Shown here: in pieces, positions 1-6,892 of the stretch
How positions within the stretch are numbered: the first letter of the stretch is position 1
How the letters are laid out: every line of letters begins with the position of its first letter
NCBI GenBank assembly: GCA_033791145.1
Contig: JASJHH010000072.1
Span: 1-13,387 of the forward strand
Direction of reading: 5' to 3'
Length of the DNA stretch: 13,387 nt
From: JAALKW01 sp033791145
GTDB lineage: Bacteria; Pseudomonadota; Gammaproteobacteria; Legionellales; Legionellaceae
The notes under the pieces: model-generated
Seen by the model: the letters and a program-made list of their open reading frames with translations, nothing else
Told to the model about the DNA's origin: nothing
Database searches by the model: none
Position numbers and translations under genes: made by a program

Positions 1-8
1 ACATCCCT

Positions 9-941
9 ATGGCACTTGGTTCTGCTCCTTTCGATCCAAATTTACAGTTAGGTATAACTGTTGATTCTATGCTTGAACAAGTCACGAAGATGATAGAAGT
101 ACTTGACAAAAGTAGGCATGGTGTAGTCTCTACAAAAGTACTTCCGGGGCCATTAGAGAACAAATTAATTGACATAAAAGCCAAGATGAATCAATTCCAA
201 GCCTCATACTTGGACGCATCGTACACTACAACACCAATAACGCCTAACGTAACAAGTATTCCTAGTTTACACCTACAATTTTTTGTATTAGTTAATGCTT
301 GTAAAAGCGCTGCAGATGATACGAAAGAACATAAAAAAGAAATAGAAATCCTCAGAAAAGCAAGCCCGAGAGGTAAAGATCAGATCATAACGGATAGAAC
401 GAAAAATACAATATTCTCAAACTTCTCTGAAGCGGCTCAATCGCTTGAGGAATTAAATAAAGAATCCACGCCCGAAGCCGACGCCGCACTGTCAACAATC
501 GCTATACTTACTGGTATTCATCAGGGCACATCCATCCACCGAGGTTCTGTTCTTCTTCAGAAGACCATTCTGAAGAATCTCACTAAAGATGAGAACGGCC
601 TAATAGATAATATAGGGGATTTACTTTTTAAGTTACAACACCAGACAGAAGAACTTTTAAAACAAGAAAAAACCACATTGGGTTCAAACACATTGGGTTC
701 AAAGGGTCAAGCTCTGCTTCCTGCTCTAACACAGACTTGCAAACAAATTAAAGCGAAAATTGATGCTGCCGATGAAAAAAATGGGGATCTCATGCCTCAA
801 TCGATACGTGATTTTGTTCAACAAAAGGTTGACCCATTGTTGAATCCTGTACAAGACAAAACACATGCTTATCGCGATCGAATGAGCATCGGTCGCGGCG
901 CAGATGACTCACAGGCTGAAGCTCAAGACCACAAGCTTTAA
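9..941 (+). CDS. Hypothetical helical protein, possible secreted effector
   Basis: I do not recognise this 310-residue protein. The reading frame is open to the window's left edge and no ribosome binding site can be seen before the ATG at 9, so the true start may lie outside the window. There is no signal peptide and no membrane segment. The protein is rich in Lys, Glu, Gln and Leu and looks mostly alpha-helical, with likely coiled-coil stretches near residues 100-120 and 205-225. Residues near 222-233 hold a five-residue repeat (TLGSN, TLGSK) made by a 15-nt tandem duplication. The C-terminus is short, polar and acidic (ADDSQAEAQDHKL). Such tails occur in Dot/Icm type IV effectors, but this is suggestive only, since no catalytic motif or secretion gene is present. 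It is followed by a tRNA gene on the same strand, with no clear terminator between them. Confidence 0.6.
   Translation: MALGSAPFDPNLQLGITVDSMLEQVTKMIEVLDKSRHGVVSTKVLPGPLENKLIDIKAKMNQFQASYLDASYTTTPITPNVTSIPSLHLQFFVLVNACKSAADDTKEHKKEIEILRKASPRGKDQIITDRTKNTIFSNFSEAAQSLEELNKESTPEADAALSTIAILTGIHQGTSIHRGSVLLQKTILKNLTKDENGLIDNIGDLLFKLQHQTEELLKQEKTTLGSNTLGSKGQALLPALTQTCKQIKAKIDAADEKNGDLMPQSIRDFVQQKVDPLLNPVQDKTHAYRDRMSIGRGADDSQAEAQDHKL
674..703 (+). repeat. 15-nt perfect tandem duplication in coding sequence
   Basis: The 15-mer CACATTGGGTTCAAA occurs twice head to tail at 674-688 and 689-703. The length is a multiple of three, so the frame is kept and TLGS is duplicated in the protein. This looks like a recent slippage duplication in a flexible linker. 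Confidence 0.9.
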
Positions 942-966
942 ATAACAAAAAATTTACCCCTCCGGG

Positions 967-995
967 TTGCAAGCATTTATCTGTTACGATATGAT
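967..995 (+). promoter_or_regulatory. Sigma-70 promoter of tRNA-Ser
   Basis: TTGCAA at 967-972 and TATGAT at 990-995 are separated by 17 nt. They are followed by a GC-rich discriminator (GCGAAGCCC), as is usual for stable-RNA promoters under growth-rate control. The predicted transcription start, near 1002, is only a few bases before the tRNA. Confidence 0.75.
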
Positions 996-1004
996 GCGAA
1001 GCCC

Positions 1005-1089
1005 GGAGAGATGGCAGAGTGGTCGATTGCGGCGGTCTTGAAAACCGTTGAAGGGAAACCTTCCCAGGGTTCGAATCCCTGTCTCTCCG
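1005..1089 (+). tRNA. tRNA-Ser(UGA)
   Basis: The sequence folds as a class II tRNA. The acceptor arms GGAGAGA (1005-1011) and TCTCTCC (1082-1088) pair fully, the discriminator is G, and the variable arm is long (AAGG-GAAA-CCTT). The anticodon loop CTTGAAA (1037-1043) carries UGA at 1039-1041, which reads UCA and related serine codons. The 3' end is followed by CAT and not CCA, so CCA is not encoded, unlike the three other tRNAs in the window. It has its own promoter. The hip toxin-antitoxin pair lies just beyond its 3' end on the opposite strand. Confidence 0.95.
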
Positions 1090-1126
1090 CATAACTTATC
1101 TTATTAATCCCATCCACCGCCCACTC

Positions 1127-2332
1127 CTACACTTGAAATCGTTTTAGCAGTGTTTGTGTTCGTTTTAAAATAAGAGGTGTAAATGGACTTTCTGTTAAAT
1201 GCGTTTGGAGTTTATCTATCATATTAATAGCCTCTTTCTGAACGAGTGCTTTTGATAAATGTGCTGCTTCGGCCATTTGAATAATATGTCGTGGGTAAAG
1301 CATATCAAAATTATATTTGTTACCCATTTTCATTGCCATTTTAGTCGCAAGCTCTGGATAGTATGCAGTTGAAATCATATCGTAAAAAGGGGCTAGCCGC
1401 GTTTGTTGATTTTTGTATACTAAAGAAAAGTTTTTACCGTGCGCATCATTGTTACCAATGATTAAGTTAAATAAAACACCTCGCAGTAATGCTTTAATAT
1501 CAACGACAGGTAAGCTTGATACTTGTCTTATTAATTGAAAACAATCCGTTAGCCCGGGGCCACCTTCGCGCTGATATTTCATTTCAGGGATAATGCCAAG
1601 CGCCTGGCAGAAGTCTTCCTGATGTAAACGTTGAATGTGCTGATTAGTTTGAATCCGATCGTAGCGTTTTATTAATAAGTATGGTTTCCCATCAGCCTCA
1701 TGCAAAGCTGCTTCGGCAGTGTTCAAATCCATTTTTCGGGCTAGATTCAAACAAAAACACTCGTTTTCAATTAAAGAAGGGAATTCTCGATTGATGGGTT
1801 TGAGTATATGCGTGCTAGGTGCACCCCCCATGGGGATGGCGATATGACCATCTATTAATGCAATGGCCAATTTGTCTTGTGCCCCTGCCAGGGATAAACG
1901 AATACCATCTTCTCCTACGAGCATCGGTTTTTGGATCATAGTTTCTAAAATGGTTGCAACAGCATTGTCATTAATGATTCGATAGTCTGGTTTTAGATTG
2001 GCGGGCGCTAAATCGGGTGGAAGCAAACTAACAGCCCCCGCGCACTCACCGCCAATTGCGGATAGCAAGGCAAAATCATTTTTTTCACTGATGCCTAACT
2101 GTCGTGCAATGGCTGTTCGTAAATGTGCTTCAGGTAAAATACCGGAAAAAAAAGGACGACATTGTTTAGTGCTAAAAGTCGCTTTTTGCAAAGGCAGTGA
2201 TTGGGATAACGCCTGATTTTGCTTATTTACAGCATATTCTTTTTGATAAGTAAAAGTCACATCGTTGTGTGGGCTTATAGCTAATTGACCGACTCGCGCT
2301 TGGTTTAGGTAAACCTCTAATTTACGTTTCAA
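1127..2332 (-). CDS. hipA: HipA-family Ser/Thr kinase toxin
   Basis: This is the toxin half of a HipBA module. The E. coli homologue is a kinase that phosphorylates glutamyl-tRNA synthetase and drives persistence; the target here is not known. I prefer the TTG at 2332, giving 401 residues. It has GGAGG (2342-2346) nine bases upstream, overlaps the hipB stop by 11 nt, and starts the protein at KRKLEVYLNQ, where HipA homology begins. An in-frame ATG at 2404 would add 24 residues lying inside hipB. Numbered from the TTG, RLSLAGAQDK holds Ser147, equivalent to the autophosphorylated Ser150 of E. coli, next to the glycine-rich loop. STHILKP gives the ATP-binding Lys178, NNDAHGKNFS gives catalytic Asp296 and Asn301, and FYDM gives the metal-binding Asp318. 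All key residues are present, so it should be active. No terminator is visible after the stop. Confidence 0.9.
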   Translation of the reverse strand: MKRKLEVYLNQARVGQLAISPHNDVTFTYQKEYAVNKQNQALSQSLPLQKATFSTKQCRPFFSGILPEAHLRTAIARQLGISEKNDFALLSAIGGECAGAVSLLPPDLAPANLKPDYRIINDNAVATILETMIQKPMLVGEDGIRLSLAGAQDKLAIALIDGHIAIPMGGAPSTHILKPINREFPSLIENECFCLNLARKMDLNTAEAALHEADGKPYLLIKRYDRIQTNQHIQRLHQEDFCQALGIIPEMKYQREGGPGLTDCFQLIRQVSSLPVVDIKALLRGVLFNLIIGNNDAHGKNFSLVYKNQQTRLAPFYDMISTAYYPELATKMAMKMGNKYNFDMLYPRHIIQMAEAAHLSKALVQKEAINMIDKLQTHLTESPFTPLILKRTQTLLKRFQV

Positions 2333-2549
2333 GGGGCTTAACCTCCGCGTGAGATAGTTTACATTGAATTCCGAGGACTTGTAACACTTGGAGTACTTTG
2401 CCAATTTGGCAAGTCGGTTTACCTTTTTCTAAATCAATAATAAATCGTAAGCCTGTGCCTGCGGCCAGTGCCAAGTCACTTTGTGTTACGCCAAGTTGCT
2501 TGCGTGTATGGCGAATTGTTTGTCCAATGTCTTTTGCGGATTGAATCAT
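2322..2549 (-). CDS. hipB: HipB-like antitoxin, XRE-family repressor
   Basis: This 75-residue protein is nearly all helix-turn-helix. TQSDLALAAGTG forms the first helix and turn and FIIDLEKGKPT the recognition region, as in Xre/Cro-type HipB proteins (the E. coli protein has 88 residues). The ATG at 2549 is preceded by AAAGG at 2557-2561 with 7-nt spacing. It is the first gene of the pair, and its stop lies inside the start of hipA, so toxin and antitoxin are probably translationally coupled. By family knowledge it should neutralise HipA and repress its own promoter. The two palindromes flanking that promoter are the likely binding sites. Confidence 0.88.
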   Translation of the reverse strand: MIQSAKDIGQTIRHTRKQLGVTQSDLALAAGTGLRFIIDLEKGKPTCQIGKVLQVLQVLGIQCKLSHAEVKPLET

Positions 2550-2566
2550 AAGGGCGCCTTTAATGT

Positions 2567-2627
2567 TCCCGTACGGTAATTTTAGCGTGTTTTTTTAATT
2601 TAATCAAATAAATACTCCCGAACGGGA
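2567..2627 (-). promoter_or_regulatory. hipBA promoter flanked by two palindromic operators
   Basis: On the minus strand, TTGATT (2607-2602) and TAAAAT (2584-2579) are 17 nt apart and lead into hipB. A palindrome TCCCG-AA-CGGGA lies at 2616-2627, just upstream of the -35. Counting AT-rich flanks, its symmetry runs over 2611-2632 with one mismatched pair. A second, imperfect copy TCCCG-TA-CGGTA lies at 2567-2578, covering the expected transcription start. The centres are 49 bp apart. This layout fits autorepression by HipB dimers, possibly with looping or HipA-assisted cooperativity. The site differs from the E. coli hip operator (TATCC-N8-GGATA). Confidence 0.75.
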
Positions 2628-2661
2628 ATATTATTGGCGTGTATAGCATATTTCTAGATTA

Positions 2662-2725
2662 CTTCCCGCCGCGCTGCACTTGCAGTCGCAAAAATGTGTC
2701 CACAGAATAGGCCCCGCGGGAGAAG
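2662..2725. repeat. Nested inverted repeat between hipB and kdsA
   Basis: The outer arms CTTCCCGC (2662-2669) and GCGGGAGAAG (2716-2725) can pair with a two-base bulge. Inside is a 12-bp palindrome, CTGCACTTGCAG (2674-2685). There is no T-run on either side, so this is not a standard terminator. It could be a folded 3' end of the kdsA transcript or a remnant of a small palindromic element. No second copy was seen in the window. Confidence 0.4.
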
Positions 2726-2737
2726 CGTTTTAATTGG

Positions 2738-3562
2738 TTAAATCAACTCACCTGTTTCTTTAAACACAGCATCTATTGCCATGAGTTGCTCGAGTAACAC
2801 ACGCATTTTATCTAAAGGCCAACTGTTGGGTCCATCGCTGAGTGCTTTTTCAGGATTAGGATGAGTCTCCATGAAAAGCCCTGAAATGCCGGCAGCAACC
2901 GCAGCACGTGCAAGCACTGGAATAAACTCACGTTGTCCGCCAGAGACGCCATCCCCTCCACCGGGTAATTGCACCGAATGCGTTGCATCAAAAACAACGG
3001 GGCAGTTTGCTTCGCGCATAATACTCAGCGAGCGCATATCAGACACTAAATTATTATAGCCAAAGCTCGCGCCTCGCTCACACACCATTATCGAATCGTT
3101 GCCCACAGCTTTTGCTTTAGCCACCACGTGCTTCATTTCCCACGGCGATAAAAACTGGCCTTTTTTAATATTTACAGGCTTATTGGTTTTTGCGACATTT
3201 TGAATAAAATTAGTTTGACGACATAAAAAAGCAGGGGTTTGTAATACATCAACCACACTTGCCACTTCATGAAGTGGCGTGTCTTCATGTACATCCGTGA
3301 GGATAGACACCCCCACATCTTTTTTTACTTTTTCCAGTATTTTAAGGCCTTTCTCGATACCAGGCCCGCGATAACTCGTGCCTGATGAGCGATTGGCTTT
3401 ATCAAACGATGATTTATAAATAAAATTTATACCTAATTCACCACAAAGCGCTTTTAAATATCCTGCGGTTTCAATGGCCAAACCTTCGCTTTCTATCACA
3501 CAGGGCCCTGCAATCAAAAATAAAGGGGCACTAAGCCCCGCATCAAATCCGCATAATTTCAT
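2738..3562 (-). CDS. kdsA: 3-deoxy-D-manno-octulosonate 8-phosphate synthase
   Basis: KdsA condenses phosphoenolpyruvate with arabinose 5-phosphate to make Kdo 8-phosphate, the precursor of the inner-core sugar of LPS, in the cytoplasm. The 274-residue length is normal. Family motifs include KSSFDKANRSS, SYRGPG, TDVHE and METHPNP. The N-terminal motif is AGPCVIES, with Cys21 where E. coli KdsA has Asn26. Together with the His of DATHS, the Glu of METHP and the Asp of LSDGPN, this is the ligand set of the metal-dependent class known from Aquifex. It starts 3 nt after the pyrG stop and is the last gene of the rib-pyrG-kdsA run. No enolase gene follows, unlike the order seen in many relatives; the hip module lies there instead. 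Confidence 0.96.
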   Translation of the reverse strand: MKLCGFDAGLSAPLFLIAGPCVIESEGLAIETAGYLKALCGELGINFIYKSSFDKANRSSGTSYRGPGIEKGLKILEKVKKDVGVSILTDVHEDTPLHEVASVVDVLQTPAFLCRQTNFIQNVAKTNKPVNIKKGQFLSPWEMKHVVAKAKAVGNDSIMVCERGASFGYNNLVSDMRSLSIMREANCPVVFDATHSVQLPGGGDGVSGGQREFIPVLARAAVAAGISGLFMETHPNPEKALSDGPNSWPLDKMRVLLEQLMAIDAVFKETGELI

Positions 3563-3565
3563 GAA

Positions 3566-5221
3566 CTATTCCTTGTTTTTATGTGCATTGTCGTGTGCTG
3601 CACGTGCTGCCAAAATAAATGATTTAAATAAAGGATGGCCGTCACGCGGGGTTGATGTGAATTCCGGATGAAATTGACACCCTAAAAACCAAGGGTGGTC
3701 TGGCAACTCTACCATTTCAACCAACTCACCATCCGTTGAGCGCCCGCCTATCACAAGGCCTGCTTGTTCTAATGCATCAATATAATGATTATTCACTTCA
3801 TAACGATGCCTGTGACGCTCAGTCACCCGCGTTTCACCGTAAGCAGCTTTTGCCAGTGAATTTGCTGTGAGCTTAGCGACTTGTGCGCCAAGACGCATGG
3901 TACCGCCTAAATCACTGCTCGCGTCCCGAAGTTTTACATCACCTGCTTCATCAAGCCATTCTGTAATTAACCCCACAACTGGATGTGGTGTTGCTTGATT
4001 AAATTCAGACGAGTTTGCCTCGGTGAGTCCTGCCTTGTGTCGTGCAAAATCAATTACCGCGACCTGCATGCCCAAACAAATCCCTAAAAACGGTCGTTTT
4101 TTCTCACGTGCATATTGTACAGCTTGTATTTTACCTTCAATGCCGCGCTCACCAAAGCCACCGGGAATTAAAATTGCATCAACAGCGTCCAGCGCTTCAA
4201 GTGCACTTGGCCCTTCTTTTTCAATGCGTTCTGCATCAATATAAACAATTTTAACCTGTGTTTTGGTGTGAATACCTGCATGTAACAACGCTTCGTTAAG
4301 TGACTTATACGCATCACTCAAATCCGTATATTTACCAACCATGCCAACTTTAACCGTCATGTTAGGCGATGCTTCTGCTTTAACGACCGCTTCCCATTCA
4401 TGTAAGTCTGCAGGCTTTAAATCACCTAAATGCAATTTTCTTACCAATAAATCATCTAAACCTTGTTGATGTAACATCATAGGAATTTGATAAATGCTTT
4501 TTGCATCTTGCAGGGCGATGACCCCTTCTTTTTCAACATTGGTAAATAATGCAATTTTTTCTCGTACTTGTTTCGAGAGTTTTCGCTCTGAACGACAAAT
4601 TAAAACATCAGGCTGAATTCCAATAGAGCGCAGCTCTTTGACTGAGTGTTGTGTGGGCTTGGTTTTTGTTTCGCCGGCTGTTGCAATATAAGGCACGAGT
4701 GTCAGATGAATAGAGAGTGCATGTTCTGAACCCAACTCTATGCGCATTTGACGAATGGCTTCTAAAAAAGGCAGTGACTCAATGTCGCCCACGGTGCCAC
4801 CCACTTCAACCATGGCCACATCAAACCCTTTGCCGCCTTGGTGAATCGCGCGCTTAATCTCGTTCGTAATATGTGGAATAACTTGTACGGTTCGTCCTAA
4901 ATAATCCCCGCGTCGTTCTTTTTTTATGACGTTTTCGTACACTTTGCCCGCTGTAAAGTTATTTAGCTTGGTCATGGGTGTTCTAACAAAACGTTCGTAA
5001 TGCCCTAAGTCTAAGTCGGTTTCTGCGCCATCCCGTGTGACAAATACTTCACCATGCTGAAAAGGGCTCATGGTGCCAGGGTCAACATTTATATAGGGAT
5101 CTAATTTAATCAGTGTGACACGTAATCCGCGGGCTTCAAGAATTGCTGCAAGTGAAGCGGCTGCAATGCCTTTCCCAAGTGAGGAAACAACGCCCCCTGT
5201 AACAAATAAAAATTTTGTCAT
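3566..5221 (-). CDS. pyrG: CTP synthase
   Basis: This enzyme makes CTP from UTP, ATP and glutamine-derived ammonia in the cytoplasm. Its 551 residues compare with 545 in E. coli. The N-terminal synthetase domain (about 1-270) begins with FLFVTGGVVSSLGKG, the P-loop-like ATP site, and contains LDPYINVDPGTMSP and VGGTVGDIES. The C-terminal class I glutamine amidotransferase domain (about 290-540) has the oxyanion strand PGGFGERG, nucleophile Cys382 in GICLGMQ and the catalytic pair His518/Glu520 in QFHPEF, so it is complete. It lies 10 nt after ribH and 3 nt before kdsA. The link to kdsA makes sense because Kdo is activated as CMP-Kdo using CTP. The start has an AAGG stretch just upstream. Confidence 0.97.
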   Translation of the reverse strand: MTKFLFVTGGVVSSLGKGIAAASLAAILEARGLRVTLIKLDPYINVDPGTMSPFQHGEVFVTRDGAETDLDLGHYERFVRTPMTKLNNFTAGKVYENVIKKERRGDYLGRTVQVIPHITNEIKRAIHQGGKGFDVAMVEVGGTVGDIESLPFLEAIRQMRIELGSEHALSIHLTLVPYIATAGETKTKPTQHSVKELRSIGIQPDVLICRSERKLSKQVREKIALFTNVEKEGVIALQDAKSIYQIPMMLHQQGLDDLLVRKLHLGDLKPADLHEWEAVVKAEASPNMTVKVGMVGKYTDLSDAYKSLNEALLHAGIHTKTQVKIVYIDAERIEKEGPSALEALDAVDAILIPGGFGERGIEGKIQAVQYAREKKRPFLGICLGMQVAVIDFARHKAGLTEANSSEFNQATPHPVVGLITEWLDEAGDVKLRDASSDLGGTMRLGAQVAKLTANSLAKAAYGETRVTERHRHRYEVNNHYIDALEQAGLVIGGRSTDGELVEMVELPDHPWFLGCQFHPEFTSTPRDGHPLFKSFILAARAAHDNAHKNKE

Positions 5222-5231
5222 GCTATATGCC

Positions 5232-5678
5232 TTATATATGCTTTATTGCTTCTAATATTTGAACCATCGCCAATGCGGCGTCTACAGCATCATGCCCTTT
5301 ATGTCCGTGCGCGCCCCCGAGTCTGTCCCAGGCTTGTGCTTCGTTTTCTGTGGTCAATATGCCAAAAATAACGGGCACGTCGTGTGCTAACATCACGTCT
5401 TGGCAGCCTCTGCTGACTTGCTCACACACATAATCATAATGCGTGGTCTCGCCTCGAATCACGGCGCCCAATGCTAAAATCGCACTAAATTTATTTTTTT
5501 GAGCCAGTGCTTTCGCAACCAGTGGAATTTCAACAGCCCCTGGTACTTCAATAACCGTAATAGCTTCTGAAGAAAAACCTGCCGCCGCGAGCGCCTCAAG
5601 CGCCCCATCTTGAAGGGCCTGGGTAACTTTACGATTAAATAAGCTCACTACAATTGCAATATGATTCGTATGCTTCAT
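5232..5678 (-). CDS. ribH: 6,7-dimethyl-8-ribityllumazine synthase
   Basis: RibH condenses 5-amino-6-ribitylaminouracil with 3,4-dihydroxy-2-butanone 4-phosphate to give the lumazine that RibE turns into riboflavin. At 148 residues it is close to the usual 150-160. Visible motifs are GAVEIPLVAKALA (the phosphate and substrate pocket), ALGAVIRGETTHYDYV with the catalytic histidine, and FGILTTEN. The C-terminal GHKGHDAVDAALAM matches the family. Its ATG overlaps the ribBA stop (ATGA, 5675-5678), so translation is probably coupled. nusB, which often follows ribH in gammaproteobacteria, is absent and pyrG takes its place. Confidence 0.96.
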   Translation of the reverse strand: MKHTNHIAIVVSLFNRKVTQALQDGALEALAAAGFSSEAITVIEVPGAVEIPLVAKALAQKNKFSAILALGAVIRGETTHYDYVCEQVSRGCQDVMLAHDVPVIFGILTTENEAQAWDRLGGAHGHKGHDAVDAALAMVQILEAIKHI

Positions 5679-6892
5679 GCTTCGATATCCAGTTCTAAGA
5701 AATGCCCTAGCTTTTCTTGCTTTGTTTTTAAGTATGCCCGATTTTCAGCCGTTTCTGACACGCAAAGCGATAAACGTTCCGTCACGACCATGCCGTATCG
5801 CTCAAGCGCTTCGACTTTACTTGGATTATTAGTTAACAAACGTACTTGTTTCAAACCAAAGTGGCGCAATAGCTGATAAGCAACAGCATAATCCCTGCTA
5901 TCCACAGGCAAACCCAAATGCTCATTGGCCTCAACCGTATCCAGCCCATTATCTTGCAGTGCATACGCTTTTAATTTATTCGCAAGGCCAATGCCACGCC
6001 CTTCTTGGCGCAAGTAAATCAACACACCGCCTTCTTTTGCTATTTTGGCAAGAGACGCTTCTAATTGCCCACCACAATCACATCGTGCCGAACCAAATAA
6101 GTCACCGGTGATGCACTCAGAGTGAATTCTAACCAGCGGGCTCGCATTGACATCAAATGGCGCCTTCATCAACGTAAAATGCTCAGCCTTATCCATTTGA
6201 TTCTGAAATAAAGTCATGGTGAAATCACCATGCGTACGTAATGGCAGTCGATTGGTTGCAACCACATCCACTAAAACTTCGCGTTGAATACGATAGTCCA
6301 TGATGTCACGCACACTCACTAATGGAATATCATGTGTTTTTGAAAACGCGAGCAGTTCTTTACGACGACTCATGGTGCCATCTAAATTAATAATTTCGCA
6401 AATCACGGCGGCCGGTTTAAGACCCGCTAATTGCATTAAATCAACACTGCCCTCTGTTTGACCTTGGCGTTCAAATACACCGCCACTGCGTGCGCGCAAA
6501 GGAAAAACATGGCCCGGTGAAATAATATTTTCTGGTGTTGATGCATCATCAATCGCAACTTGTATGGTATGTGCACGGTCTTTATCGGAAATACCGGTTG
6601 TAACGCCTGTGGCGGCTTCAATCGACACAGTAAATCCTGTGCCATACGGTGAGCGATTGCGAGCGGTCATCATGGGCAAATCAATTTTATCGATTAAATG
6701 CCCTGCCATCGGCAAACAAATTAAACCGCGCCCAAAACGCGTCATGAAATTAATTGCTTCAGGCGTTGCATGCGCTGCCGAAATAATTAAATCGCCTTCG
6801 TTTTCACGATCTTCATCGTCCGTTAAAATCACCATGCGACCCGCGCGAAGCCTTTGTAATGCGTCCTCAACCGAGGAAGAAAAGCATGTCAT
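5675..6892 (-). CDS. ribBA: Bifunctional DHBP synthase / GTP cyclohydrolase II
   Basis: This fused enzyme supplies both starting units of riboflavin: dihydroxybutanone phosphate from ribulose 5-phosphate, and the pyrimidine precursor from GTP. Residues 1 to about 205 are the RibB domain, with the acidic metal loop DDEDRENEGD (25-34), GVTTGIS and GHVFPLRA. Residues from about 210 to 405 are the RibA domain, with zinc cysteines Cys260, Cys271 and Cys273 (C-x10-C-x-C), RQEGRGIGL and LTNNPSKV. In many proteobacterial fusions the RibA half is degenerate; here its zinc site and active-site motifs look intact, so both activities are likely. Both ends use 4-nt ATGA overlaps, with ribE upstream and ribH downstream. 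Confidence 0.96.
   Translation of the reverse strand: MTCFSSSVEDALQRLRAGRMVILTDDEDRENEGDLIISAAHATPEAINFMTRFGRGLICLPMAGHLIDKIDLPMMTARNRSPYGTGFTVSIEAATGVTTGISDKDRAHTIQVAIDDASTPENIISPGHVFPLRARSGGVFERQGQTEGSVDLMQLAGLKPAAVICEIINLDGTMSRRKELLAFSKTHDIPLVSVRDIMDYRIQREVLVDVVATNRLPLRTHGDFTMTLFQNQMDKAEHFTLMKAPFDVNASPLVRIHSECITGDLFGSARCDCGGQLEASLAKIAKEGGVLIYLRQEGRGIGLANKLKAYALQDNGLDTVEANEHLGLPVDSRDYAVAYQLLRHFGLKQVRLLTNNPSKVEALERYGMVVTERLSLCVSETAENRAYLKTKQEKLGHFLELDIEA

Noticed and set aside
942..966. Possible terminator after the unknown protein
   Set aside because: There is an A-run and a CCCTCCGGG stretch but no stem followed by a T-run on the plus strand.
790..1092. Reverse-strand open frame across the tRNA-Ser
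   Set aside because: It runs antisense to the end of the unknown gene and through the tRNA. The tRNA-derived stretch SNPGKVS gives it away as spurious.
2640..2737. Intrinsic terminator for kdsA
   Set aside because: The inverted repeats here are not followed by a T-run on the minus strand, so they are listed as a repeat only.
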